From Variovorax sp. 770b2 (lineage in GTDB: Bacteria; Pseudomonadota; Gammaproteobacteria; Burkholderiales; Burkholderiaceae_C), in contig NZ_FOXJ01000002.1 in the NCBI RefSeq assembly GCF_900115685.1, positions 434,001 through 498,000 of the forward strand: 64,000 nucleotides of DNA, given 5' to 3'. Shown piece by piece: positions 16,584-24,669 of this stretch (positions are counted from its first letter, which is position 1; each line of letters begins with the position of its first letter). The position numbers were made by a program, and so were the translations under genes. Under the pieces are notes generated by a model. It did no database searches. It saw nothing but the letters and a program-made list of their open reading frames with translations, and was not told the origin of the DNA.

Positions 16584-17525
16584 ATGAGCACGCTGCCCCG
16601 CGCCGTCGTCGACGCGCACCATCATCTCTGGCACCTGTCCGAGGGCCACTTCCCGTGGCTGCAGGAGGGCTACGACGCCGATGCGTTCTTTCTCGGCGAC
16701 TACGCTGTGCTGCGGCGCGACTTCGGCGTGGACGACTACCGCACGGCCGTCGAAGACCTGCCGGTGGTGGCGACCGTGCACGTCGAGGCCGAGCGCTCGC
16801 GCGCCGAGTCGCTGGCCGAGACGCGCTGGCTGCACGCCGTGCATGCGGCGCACGGCTTTCCGAACGCGGTGATCGCGAACGTCGAGTTCCTCGCGCCCGA
16901 TGCCGATGCGCAGATGCACCAGCACAAGGAGTGGCCGCTGGTGCGCGGCGTGCGCTGCAAGCCGCGCATCGCGCGCGCACCCGGCCACAGCGTTCGCGGC
17001 GAACCGGGCACGCTGCAGGACGAACGCTGGCTCGCCGGCCTCGGCCTCTTGCGCGACCACGACCTGCTGTGGGACGTGCGTGTGCCGTACTGGCACCTGG
17101 AGGAAGCGGCCGAGGCCATCGCGCGTTTTCCGGGCTTGCGGGTGGCGGTCGAACACGCCGGCCTGCCGTGGGACCGCAGCGAGGCGGGCCTGGCGATCTG
17201 GCGGCGCGGCATGACCGCGCTGGCGGCGCTGCCCGAGGTCCACGTGAAGCTCTCGGAGTTCGGCCTGCCCGATGCGCCATGGGACGCCGCCAGCACGGTG
17301 CGCGTGGTCCGCGAGACGGTCGAAATCTTCGGTGCCGGGCGCTGCATGTTCGCGAGCAACCTGCCGGTGTCGGGGCTGCGCGCGCCGATGGCCGAGGTGG
17401 TGCGCACCGTGGCCGAAGGCCTCGAAGCCCTCGATGACGACGCGCGCGACGCGGTCTGGCGCGGCAACGCGATGCGCTTCTACCGCATCGATCCGGCAGA
17501 AGCCATCGGCCTTCGCGGCCGCTGA
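16584..17525 (+). CDS. Amidohydrolase (COG3618 TIM-barrel lactonase-like), copy 2
   Basis: A 313-residue paralogue of the gene at 9000-9932. It shares VDAHHHLWH, PWLQ, GDYAVLRRDF, ATVHVEAE, the ETRWL segment and the ending GAGRCMFASNLPVSG with the metal-binding Asp region. It sits between the TRAP receptor and the TRAP membrane genes, only 18 bp after dctP, so the transported compound or its product is likely the substrate. Having one COG3618 hydrolase in each of two divergent operons suggests two related lactones or two steps of one pathway. Confidence 0.86.
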   Translation: MSTLPRAVVDAHHHLWHLSEGHFPWLQEGYDADAFFLGDYAVLRRDFGVDDYRTAVEDLPVVATVHVEAERSRAESLAETRWLHAVHAAHGFPNAVIANVEFLAPDADAQMHQHKEWPLVRGVRCKPRIARAPGHSVRGEPGTLQDERWLAGLGLLRDHDLLWDVRVPYWHLEEAAEAIARFPGLRVAVEHAGLPWDRSEAGLAIWRRGMTALAALPEVHVKLSEFGLPDAPWDAASTVRVVRETVEIFGAGRCMFASNLPVSGLRAPMAEVVRTVAEGLEALDDDARDAVWRGNAMRFYRIDPAEAIGLRGR

Positions 17526-17555
17526 AAAAACAACGACAACCGGAGACATCCCCCC

Positions 17556-18059
17556 ATGCTTTCCCGCCTCTTCGAGCGCGGCGCCAACCTGCTGATGATC
17601 GCGATGATGGCCGTCATGGTTGCGCTCGTGTTCGGCAACGTCGTGCTGCGCTACGCCTTCAACTCGGGCATCGTCTTTTCCGAGGAAGCCTCACGCTTCG
17701 TCTTCATGTGGCTCACGCTGATCGGCGCGCTGCTGGTGATGAAGGACAACGCGCACCTGGGCATGTCCACCATCGTCGCGCGCCTGGGCGAGCGCGGCCA
17801 GCGCGTGTGCCGCGGCGTGGCCGACCTGGGCGCGCTCGCGTGCTGCCTGATGCTCGTGCACGGCAGCTGGAAGCTGGTGGCCATCGGCATGGACGACCGC
17901 GCGCCGGTGACCGGCGTGCCGATCGGCCTCGTGTACGCGTGCCTCCTGGTGAGCAGCGCGGGCATGGCGCTGATATTGGCGGGCTCGCTCTGGCGCCTCG
18001 CGACGGGGCGCATGACGCGCGAAGAGCTGGTGAACGACACCGCCAGCGCGGGCGAATGA
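17556..18059 (+). CDS. TRAP transporter small membrane subunit (DctQ type)
   Basis: 167 residues with four predicted membrane helices (about residues 12-34, 48-66, 87-108 and 128-150). RYAFNSGIVFSEEASRFVFMWLTLIGA is the conserved DctQ core, with the acidic pair EE. It docks with the M subunit encoded 22 bp downstream. Its ribosome-site context, GAGACATCCCCCCATG, is almost identical to that of the next gene, suggesting local duplication or cloning of the signal by recombination. Confidence 0.9.
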   Translation: MLSRLFERGANLLMIAMMAVMVALVFGNVVLRYAFNSGIVFSEEASRFVFMWLTLIGALLVMKDNAHLGMSTIVARLGERGQRVCRGVADLGALACCLMLVHGSWKLVAIGMDDRAPVTGVPIGLVYACLLVSSAGMALILAGSLWRLATGRMTREELVNDTASAGE

Positions 18060-18081
18060 ACGAGGCCGCGAGACATCCCCC

Positions 18082-19359
18082 ATGACCATCTTCGTCTTCA
18101 TCACCTCGCTGCTGGGGGCCATGGCCTTCGGCATGCCCATCGCGTTCGCGCTGCTCGTGTGCGGCGTGGCGCTGATGGTGCACCTGGGCAGCTTCGACAC
18201 GCAGATCCTCGCGCAGAACATGCTCGAGGGCGTCAACAACTATCCGCTGATGGCGGTGCCTTTCTTCATGCTCGCCGGCGAGCTGATGAACGCGGGCGGC
18301 CTGTCGTCGCGCATCGTGAAGGTGGCCGATGCGATGGTGGGCCATGTGCGGGGCGGCCTCGGGTACGTGGCCATCATCGCGGCCACGGTGGTCGCGAGCA
18401 TCTCGGGCTCGGCGGTGGCCGACACCGCGGCGGTCGCGGCGCTCTTGATCCCGATGATGCGCAACGCGGGCTACAACGTGCCGCGCGCGGCGGGGCTCAT
18501 TGCCGCGGGCGGCATCATCGCGCCGGTGATTCCGCCGTCGATCGCCATCGTGGTGTTCGGCGTGGTCGCGCAGGTGTCGATCACCAAGCTGTTCCTGGCG
18601 GGCCTGTTCCCCGGGGTCATGATGGCGCTGACGCTCACGGCCACCTGGTGGCTGTGCGCGAAGAAGGAGAAGAACGTGGAGGTGCGCCGCTTCGACATTC
18701 GCGAGCTGGGGCGCTGCCTGCTCGACGGCATCTGGGCGCTGGTGCTGCCGGTCGTGATCATCGGCGGCATGAAGTTCGGCGTGTTCACGCCGACCGAGGC
18801 CGCGGTGGTGGCGGTGGTCTACGCCTTCGTGGTCGGCCGCTTCGTCTACGGCGAGCTGCAGTTCAGGCGCATGCCCGAACTGGTGCTGAGCGCCGCCAAG
18901 ACATCGAGCACGGTGCTGTTCCTGGTGGCCTGCGCGCTGGTGTCGGCCTGGCTCATCACCATCGCCAACATCCCGGCGCAGGTGACCGAGCTGCTGGAGC
19001 CCTTTGTCGACAACAAGATCCTCCTGATGTTCGTGATCATGGTGCTGGTGATCGTCGTGGGCACCGCGCTGGACCTGATGCCCACGGTGCTGATCATGAC
19101 GCCCATCCTGATGCCGGTGATCACCAAGGCGGGCATCGACCCGGTGTACTTCGGCGTGATGTTCATCATGAACAACGCCATCGGCCTCCTGACGCCGCCG
19201 GTGGGAACCGTGCTCAACGTCGTGGCCGGCACGGCGCGCGTGAGCCTGGACAGCGTGATCCAGGGCGTGTGGCCGTTCCTGCTGTCGCTGACGGCGTTGA
19301 TGTTTCTCTTCGTGCTGTTTCCGCAGTTGATCCTGGTGCCCGCGGGCTGGCTGCGCTGA
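18082..19359 (+). CDS. TRAP transporter large permease subunit (DctM type)
   Basis: 425 residues with about 12 membrane helices, the Na+-coupled transport subunit. Family marks include GMPIAFALLV at the N-terminus, VASISGSAVADTAAVAALLIP, PPSIAIVVFG and the C-terminal NNAIGLLTPPVGTVLNV. It completes a P-Q-M TRAP set with 15564 and 17556. It ends the rightward operon and converges on nudK with an 11-bp gap and no visible terminator. Confidence 0.93.
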   Translation: MTIFVFITSLLGAMAFGMPIAFALLVCGVALMVHLGSFDTQILAQNMLEGVNNYPLMAVPFFMLAGELMNAGGLSSRIVKVADAMVGHVRGGLGYVAIIAATVVASISGSAVADTAAVAALLIPMMRNAGYNVPRAAGLIAAGGIIAPVIPPSIAIVVFGVVAQVSITKLFLAGLFPGVMMALTLTATWWLCAKKEKNVEVRRFDIRELGRCLLDGIWALVLPVVIIGGMKFGVFTPTEAAVVAVVYAFVVGRFVYGELQFRRMPELVLSAAKTSSTVLFLVACALVSAWLITIANIPAQVTELLEPFVDNKILLMFVIMVLVIVVGTALDLMPTVLIMTPILMPVITKAGIDPVYFGVMFIMNNAIGLLTPPVGTVLNVVAGTARVSLDSVIQGVWPFLLSLTALMFLFVLFPQLILVPAGWLR

Positions 19360-19370
19360 AGGGCGTTCGG

Positions 19371-19958
19371 CTACGTTGGCGCGAAGACGTGCAGCTTCGC
19401 GTGATACAGCAGCATCACCGTCTTGGCATCGACGATGCGGCCTTCGGCCACCATCGCGAGCGCCTCGTCGATGCCCAGTTCCAGCACCTCGATGTCCTCG
19501 CCCTCCTCGGCCAGCCCGCCGCCGCTGCCGATGCGCATCGCGGGCTCGTAGGGCGCGACGAAGAAGTGCAGCTTCTCGGTCACCGAGCCGGGGCTCATGA
19601 AGCTCTCGAAGATCTTCTGCACGGTGCCCAGCCGGTAGCCCAGTTCTTCCTCGACCTCGGCGCGGATGCGCTCCTCGGGCGCCGCGTTGTCGAGCAGGCC
19701 CGCGGCCGCCTCGATCAGCAGGTCGTCGTGCCCGTTGACGAAGGCCGGGTAGCGGAACTGCCGCGTCAGCAGCACCGTGCGCTGCGCGAGGTTGTAGGGC
19801 AGGAGCGTGGCGCCATTGCCGCGGTCGTAGGTCTCGCGGTCCATGCGCTGCCACTGGCCGTCGTTGCGCAGCCACTCGAAGCGGGTGGTCCGAAGCACGT
19901 ACCAGTTGTCGGAAAGAAGGGTGACTTCGTGCACCCGGACGCGGTCTTGGAGGGTCAT
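19371..19958 (-). CDS. nudK: Nudix hydrolase, NudK (GDP-mannose hydrolase) type
   Basis: A 195-residue Nudix protein. The Nudix helix has GLLDN...EEELGY with the conserved glutamates; as in E. coli NudK, the Arg just before the first catalytic Glu is not conserved (Ala here, Lys in NudK). The segment FESFMSPGSVTEKLHFFVA matches NudK closely and supports that subgroup over ADP-ribose pyrophosphatase. Predicted activity is hydrolysis of GDP-mannose or related nucleotide sugars. It is divergent from a DeoR gene across an 80-bp region with repeated operator-like words. Confidence 0.82.
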   Translation of the reverse strand: MTLQDRVRVHEVTLLSDNWYVLRTTRFEWLRNDGQWQRMDRETYDRGNGATLLPYNLAQRTVLLTRQFRYPAFVNGHDDLLIEAAAGLLDNAAPEERIRAEVEEELGYRLGTVQKIFESFMSPGSVTEKLHFFVAPYEPAMRIGSGGGLAEEGEDIEVLELGIDEALAMVAEGRIVDAKTVMLLYHAKLHVFAPT

Positions 19959-19980
19959 GGGCGGCGAGCATAAATTCAGT

Positions 19981-20020
19981 TTCGTGCAATAACAAGAAAA
20001 TTCGTGCAGAAATCGTGCAG
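19981..20020. promoter_or_regulatory. Three direct TTCGTGCA repeats, DeoR-type operator candidate
   Basis: TTCGTGCA at 19981-19988 and 20001-20008, plus ATCGTGCAG at 20012-20020, all on the same strand. They lie in the 80-bp region between nudK and the DeoR-family gene. Direct repeats of this kind are usual for DeoR-type repressors, so autoregulation and control of nudK are plausible. Confidence 0.55.
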
Positions 20021-20038
20021 GCCCGATACCATCGACCG

Positions 20039-20812
20039 ATGCTCACCCGCCAGCGCAAGCAACACATCCTCTCGGTCCTGCAGCGCGACGGCAACGTCGT
20101 CGCCAAGTCGCTCAGCGAAGAACTGGCGCTCTCCGAAGACACCATCCGCCGCGACCTGCGCGAGCTGGCGGCCGAAGGCCTGTTGCAGCGCGTGCACGGC
20201 GGCGCGTTGCCCATTGCGCCGGCCGACACCGATTTCGCGAGCCGCCAGCAGCTCGCGCCCGAGGAGAAAGTGGCCATCGGCCGCGCCGCCGCGCGTTTGG
20301 TGAAGCCGGGGCAGGTGGTCTTCATCGATGGCGGCACCACGGCCGTGCAGCTCGCGCGCCACCTGCCGAAGAACCTGCAGGCGACGGTGGTGACGCACAG
20401 CCCCTCGGTGGCGATCGAGCTGGTTTCGCACACGCAGCTGGAGGTGGTGCTGATCGGCGGGCGCCTGTTCAAGCATTCGCTGGTGGCGGTCGGTGCCGCG
20501 GCCATGGGCGCCATCGCGCGGGTCCATGCGGACACCTATTTCATGGGCGTCGCGGGCGTGCATGCCCAGGCGGGGCTGACCACCGGCGACATCGAGGAGG
20601 CCGAGATCAAGCGCGCGCTGATGGCCGCCGCGGCCGAGACGGTGGTGCTGGCCTCGTCCGAAAAACTGGGCGTGGCGTCGGCCTGGGTGATCAACCCGGT
20701 CACCGCGGCGACGAGCCTGCTGGTATCGCCCGACGCTCCGCCCAAGGCGCTGGCGCCGCTGCGCAAGGCGGGCCTCGCGATCCTGCGCAGCGACGACCCG
20801 GGTGCAGGCTGA
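20039..20812 (+). CDS. DeoR-family transcriptional repressor
   Basis: 257 residues from ATG 20039. The N-terminal HTH has RKQHILSVLQRDGNVV and SLSEELALSEDTIRRDLREL, the DeoR signature; the C-terminal sugar-phosphate sensor domain has FIDGGTTAVQLA, VVTHSP and LIGGR. An in-frame ATG at 20015 lies within the putative operator and is less likely. These proteins respond to phosphorylated sugars or nucleosides; the ligand here is unknown. The only adjacent target candidate is nudK. Confidence 0.85.
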   Translation: MLTRQRKQHILSVLQRDGNVVAKSLSEELALSEDTIRRDLRELAAEGLLQRVHGGALPIAPADTDFASRQQLAPEEKVAIGRAAARLVKPGQVVFIDGGTTAVQLARHLPKNLQATVVTHSPSVAIELVSHTQLEVVLIGGRLFKHSLVAVGAAAMGAIARVHADTYFMGVAGVHAQAGLTTGDIEEAEIKRALMAAAAETVVLASSEKLGVASAWVINPVTAATSLLVSPDAPPKALAPLRKAGLAILRSDDPGAG

Positions 20813-20859
20813 TTTGCCTTGGACGGGCGCGGCCCCGGGGCGCCCTCGATAATCGGGGA

Positions 20860-21597
20860 ATGCCTCTCGCGTCCCGCCTCCTCGCCTTCGACACCAGCAC
20901 CGAGCACCTGTCCGTGGCGGTGCAGAACGGCGAGCGGCTGTTCGCGCACAGCGGCGCGGGCGGCGCGCAGGCCTCGACCACGCTGCTGCCGCTGATCCAG
21001 CAGCTGCTGGCCGATGCGGGATTGAAGCTGGCCGATCTCGATGCGATCGTCTTCGGCCGCGGCCCGGGCTCGTTCACGGGCCTGCGCACCGCCTGCTCGG
21101 TGGCGCAGGGCCTGGCCTTCGGCGCCAACGTGCCGCTGCTGCCGGTCGACACGCTGCTGGCCGTGGCCGAGGAGGCGCGCCACGCCTTCGGCGCCCGGCA
21201 GGTCGTTGCCGTGCTCGATGCGCGCATGGACCAGCTCTACGCCGCCCGCTGCGACTTCGATGCCGCCGGCCCGCTCGGCGGCGGCGGCGGTGACAGCGAG
21301 CCGCTGCTGCTCTCGCCCGAGGCGCTCGAGGTGCCCCCCGGCTGGTCGATCGCCGGCAATGCCTTCGCCGCCTACGGCCCGCGCCTGGCGTCCGCCGCCG
21401 CCCGCCACGAGGTGCTGCCCACCGCCACCGCGATGCTGCGGCTGGCCCCCGCGCTGCTCGCGGCCGGGCGAACCGTTCCGGCGGCCGAGGCCTGGCCGCT
21501 CTATGTTCGCGATAAAGTGGCGCAAACCACCGAGGAGCGCGCCGCCATCAAGGCGGCCGCTGCCGCAGCAGCCGTTACGCCACCCACCACCGCATGA
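20860..21597 (+). CDS. tsaB: tRNA t6A complex subunit TsaB
   Basis: A 245-residue ASKHA-fold scaffold that works with TsaD and TsaE to transfer threonylcarbamoyl to A37 of tRNA. It has LAFDTSTEHLSVAV at the start and the GRGPGSFTGLRT motif near residue 70. Residues ~140-155 include a Gly/Asp-rich insertion, and the C-terminal Ala-rich tail overlaps the rimI start by four bases (ATGA). A GATAAT box six bases before the ATG suggests a leaderless transcript. Confidence 0.93.
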   Translation: MPLASRLLAFDTSTEHLSVAVQNGERLFAHSGAGGAQASTTLLPLIQQLLADAGLKLADLDAIVFGRGPGSFTGLRTACSVAQGLAFGANVPLLPVDTLLAVAEEARHAFGARQVVAVLDARMDQLYAARCDFDAAGPLGGGGGDSEPLLLSPEALEVPPGWSIAGNAFAAYGPRLASAAARHEVLPTATAMLRLAPALLAAGRTVPAAEAWPLYVRDKVAQTTEERAAIKAAAAAAAVTPPTTA

Positions 21598-22136
21598 GCG
21601 CCGTCCTCCAGTCCGTCGAAGCCCGCCTCGAGCCGCTCACCGTCGAGCGGATCGACGCCGTCTGCGCGGTCGAGCTGACGGCCTACACGCACCCCTGGAC
21701 GCGCGCGAACTTCACCGATTCGATGGCCGTCGGCTACCACTGCCAGTGCCTGCTGGCGCCCGGGCTGGCGAAGGGCGTGACCTCGCCGGTCACGGGCCTG
21801 GGCGAAACGCTCATCGGCTATTTCGTCGCCATGAAGGGCGTGGACGAGGTGCATCTGCTCAACATCACCGTGGCGCCGGCTTTCCAGCGCCAGGGCTGGG
21901 CGCCGCTGATGCTGGAGGCGCTCTCCGGCTGGTCGCGCGCCGAGGGCGCGCAGTGGCTCTGGCTGGAGGTGCGCGAGAGCAACCGGCGCGCACTGGAGAT
22001 CTATGCGCGCCAGGGCTTTCGCAGCGTCGGCGTGCGCAAGGGCTACTACCCGGCGTTCGAGGGCAAGCGCGAAGACGCGGTCGTGATGAGTTTGCGTTTG
22101 AACGAAACAGGCTCCGCCTGGGGAGCCCTGAAGTAA
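21594..22136 (+). CDS. rimI: Ribosomal protein S18-alanine N-acetyltransferase
   Basis: A 180-residue GNAT acetyltransferase. HLLNITVAPAFQRQGWAPLML is the acetyl-CoA-binding motif A (Q/RXXGXA/G), followed by LEVRESNRRALEIYARQGF, typical of RimI. It acetylates the N-terminus of S18 and is usually linked to tsaB, as here. It overlaps tsaB and the next gene, each by a few bases, so the three are translated as a unit. Confidence 0.92.
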   Translation: MSAVLQSVEARLEPLTVERIDAVCAVELTAYTHPWTRANFTDSMAVGYHCQCLLAPGLAKGVTSPVTGLGETLIGYFVAMKGVDEVHLLNITVAPAFQRQGWAPLMLEALSGWSRAEGAQWLWLEVRESNRRALEIYARQGFRSVGVRKGYYPAFEGKREDAVVMSLRLNETGSAWGALK

Positions 22137-22939
22137 TGAGTGCGGTGCAGACATTGAAGCTGGATGCGCGCCAGCGCGCGATGCTCGACGAGATGGGCGT
22201 GAAGGTCTGGTGGCCGGTGCCTGAGGTGACCGAAGTGGTCGAGGCCGCGCCCGTGGTGGAGGACGCGGTCGACGTGGCGCCGGAGCCGGTCGCCGAACGG
22301 CATGTGCCGCAAGCGCCGGTCGCTGCGCCGGCGCCTGCTGCAAGGCCCGCGGCGGCACCCGCACCGGTCGCGCGCCCGGTCGCGACGCCAACGCCCGCCA
22401 TGCACGGCGCCGAAGTGTTCGTCGAAGCGCCCTGCCGCCTCTATGCCGACGCGGCCGAAGCCCCGGCCTCCGCGCAAGGCGGCTGGCTCGTCGTGGCCGA
22501 CATGCCCCCCGAGGCCGACGGCCGCCACGGCGAGCCGTTCTCGGGCGACGCCGGCCGGCTGCTCGACAACATGCTGCGCGCCCTGAAGCTGCACGACGGC
22601 AGGACGCCGGTTCACCTCATGCGCACGCACCGCGGCGTGGCCGCCGGCCAGCCCGGCAGCCCGCGCCAGATGGCTGAAGCCTTCGGGGAACATGCTGCGG
22701 CGCTCGCGCCCGGCGTCGTGCTGGCGATGGGCCCGCTGGCCGCGCAAAGCCTGATGCAGAGCGGCGATCCGCTGGGCAAGCTGCGCGGCCGCGCGGTGCC
22801 GCTGGCATCGGCCAACGGGGTGCCGGTGGTGGCGACCTACCACCCCGCGTACCTGCTGCGAAACCCCGCCGACAAGGCGCGCGCCTGGGCCGATCTCTGC
22901 CTCGCGGCGGAACAGCAAACGCCGTCGAGCCAGGACTGA
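22136..22939 (+). CDS. Degenerate family-4 uracil-DNA glycosylase homologue
   Basis: 267 residues. Residues ~35-90 are a Pro/Ala/Val-rich linker. The rest aligns to family-4 UDG: GEPFSGDAGRLLDNMLRA, VVLAMGPLAAQSLMQ, GKLRGR and the C-terminal VATYHPAYLLRNPADKARAW. But the usual iron-sulfur ligands are missing: only one Cys (CRLY) remains, and the usual KCRPP region reads MRTHRGV. The catalytic-pocket motif normally GEAPG reads ADMPP. Either a non-cluster, possibly inactive or re-purposed paralogue. It is read through from rimI (ATG overlaps the TAA). Confidence 0.8.
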   Translation: MSAVQTLKLDARQRAMLDEMGVKVWWPVPEVTEVVEAAPVVEDAVDVAPEPVAERHVPQAPVAAPAPAARPAAAPAPVARPVATPTPAMHGAEVFVEAPCRLYADAAEAPASAQGGWLVVADMPPEADGRHGEPFSGDAGRLLDNMLRALKLHDGRTPVHLMRTHRGVAAGQPGSPRQMAEAFGEHAAALAPGVVLAMGPLAAQSLMQSGDPLGKLRGRAVPLASANGVPVVATYHPAYLLRNPADKARAWADLCLAAEQQTPSSQD

Positions 22940-22966
22940 CGAATGGGGTCCTTAAAATCAGGCCCC

Positions 22967-23791
22967 ATGACTTTTCTCGACAAGCTGGCCGCCGCACAGC
23001 AAAAAAACGGTTCGTTGCTCTGCGTGGGGCTCGATCCCGAGCCGGCCAGGTTCCCCGGGGGATACAAGGACGACGCCGCCAGCATCTACGACTTCTGCGC
23101 GCGCATCGTCGACGCGACGGCCGACCTGGTCATCGCCTTCAAGCCGCAGATCGCCTACTTCGCCGCGCACCGCGCCGAAGCCCAGCTCGAGAAACTCATG
23201 GAGCACATGCGCCGCAATGCGCCCCACGTGCCCGTGATCCTGGACGCCAAGCGCGGCGACATCGGCTCGACCGCCGAGCAGTACGCCATCGAGGCCTTCG
23301 AGCGCTACGGCGCCGACGCGGTGACGCTCTCGCCCTTCATGGGTTTCGACTCCGTGGCGCCCTACCTCAAGCACGAAGGCAAGGGCGCCTTCCTGCTGTG
23401 CCGCACCAGCAACCCGGGCGGCGCCGACCTGCAGGGGCAGCGCCTGGCAGACATCGAGGGCCAGCCCTTTCTCTACGAGCACGTTGCCAAGCTGGCGCAG
23501 GGGCCGTGGAACCTCAACGGCCAACTCGGCCTGGTGGTGGGCGCGACCTACCCGGCGGAAATCGAGCGGGTGCGCGCACTCGCGCCGACGGTGCCGCTGC
23601 TGATTCCGGGCGTCGGCGCCCAGGGCGGCGATGCGGTCGCCACCGTGCGCGCCGGCTGGCGCGCCGACGCGCCGATCATCGTGAACTCGTCGCGGGCGAT
23701 CATCTATGCCTCGTCGGGCGAAGACTTCGCCGATGCGGCCAAGAACGCGGCCCGCGCGACCCGCGACGCCCTGGAAGCCGCCAAGCCCTGA
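22967..23791 (+). CDS. pyrF: Orotidine 5'-phosphate decarboxylase, type 2
   Basis: Last step of de novo UMP synthesis. At 274 residues it is the long type-2 form, with LLCVGLDPEP near the start, FKPQIAYF, and the active-site LDAKRGDIGSTAEQYA (Lys near residue 96). Start is ATG 22967, preceded by TAAAAT nine bases upstream, which hints at a leaderless or nearly leaderless mRNA; the earlier in-frame ATG at 22943 has no support. The stop is four bases from the stop of the convergent XRE-type gene. Confidence 0.94.
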   Translation: MTFLDKLAAAQQKNGSLLCVGLDPEPARFPGGYKDDAASIYDFCARIVDATADLVIAFKPQIAYFAAHRAEAQLEKLMEHMRRNAPHVPVILDAKRGDIGSTAEQYAIEAFERYGADAVTLSPFMGFDSVAPYLKHEGKGAFLLCRTSNPGGADLQGQRLADIEGQPFLYEHVAKLAQGPWNLNGQLGLVVGATYPAEIERVRALAPTVPLLIPGVGAQGGDAVATVRAGWRADAPIIVNSSRAIIYASSGEDFADAAKNAARATRDALEAAKP

Positions 23792-23795
23792 GCCG

Positions 23796-24530
23796 TCAGG
23801 CTCTCCGGAGGCGGGTGAAGAGCTCGAACTCCCAATTGCGCATTCCCAGCAGCAGCGTGTAGCCCTCGCGGTCGTTGGCCGACAGCTTCTGGTCGGTCTG
23901 GTGCTGCTGCGCAAAGTCTTGCGCCACGCGCTGCAGGCGCTCCAGAAAAGCCGGCGCCAGCGAGCGGCTGATCGAGCCGTGCACCAGCAGCAGGCCCTCG
24001 GCCGGGCCGTCGAAGCCGCCGCGGTAGTAGTCCAGCACCACGTTCTCGCGGAAGAACTCCATCACCGGGCCGTGCGGCCGCCAGCGGAAGGTCTTGGCCA
24101 GCTTCAGGCGGTACCGGTTGAGCGGGCGCAGCTCGATGATGCCGATGCGGTCCAGCTGCGCGAGGCAACCGATGCACTCGGCCTCGCTGATCCGGTAGGC
24201 CGCGACGATCTGCTCCAGCGTCCACTGGCTCAGCACGCTGATGGCCACCAGCAGCAGCTTCTTGTCCTTGACCACCGCTTTCTCCTGCTCGTGCGTGAGC
24301 TCCTTGAGCAGCGGCTGGGCGTCGGCCACGCGGCGGGCGAGTTCGGCGAAATCGATCTTCAGGGCGCGGCAGATGGCGTCCACGCGCGACAGGGGCATGT
24401 CGCTCTTGGCCAGCATCCGCTTGACGCTGGATTCAGCCATGTCGAGCGACCGGGCCAGGTCGGCGTAGGTCATGCGGGCGCTTTTGAGTTCGTTCTTGAG
24501 GGCGAGTACGAGGTCGACGGTGGTGCTCAT
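23796..24530 (-). CDS. XRE-type HTH regulator with unknown C-terminal domain
   Basis: A 244-residue protein. Residues ~18-70 form a Cro/CI-type HTH (MTYADLARSLDMAESSVKRMLAKSDMPL). The remaining ~170 residues contain a winged-helix-like stretch (LSQWTLEQIVAAYRISEAE) and RYRLKLAKTFRWRPHGPV; I do not recognise a ligand domain. The length and the second DNA-binding-like part suggest a conserved beta-proteobacterial regulator. ATG 24530 is followed by a clear N-terminus. It is divergent from the membrane protein at 24670, across 139 bp, which it may control. Confidence 0.72.
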   Translation of the reverse strand: MSTTVDLVLALKNELKSARMTYADLARSLDMAESSVKRMLAKSDMPLSRVDAICRALKIDFAELARRVADAQPLLKELTHEQEKAVVKDKKLLLVAISVLSQWTLEQIVAAYRISEAECIGCLAQLDRIGIIELRPLNRYRLKLAKTFRWRPHGPVMEFFRENVVLDYYRGGFDGPAEGLLLVHGSISRSLAPAFLERLQRVAQDFAQQHQTDQKLSANDREGYTLLLGMRNWEFELFTRLRRA

Positions 24531-24669
24531 GAAGGGTGCGGGGCGCTGGGTGGGTATTAGAAAAGGATACCGTAGGGTGTGAATTAGTGCCTCGTATCGA
24601 TTCTCGATGCCTGCAGAGCGACTGGCAACTAAATTCCGCGGCTCGTTACCCACCCAACCGAGGTCCGCC

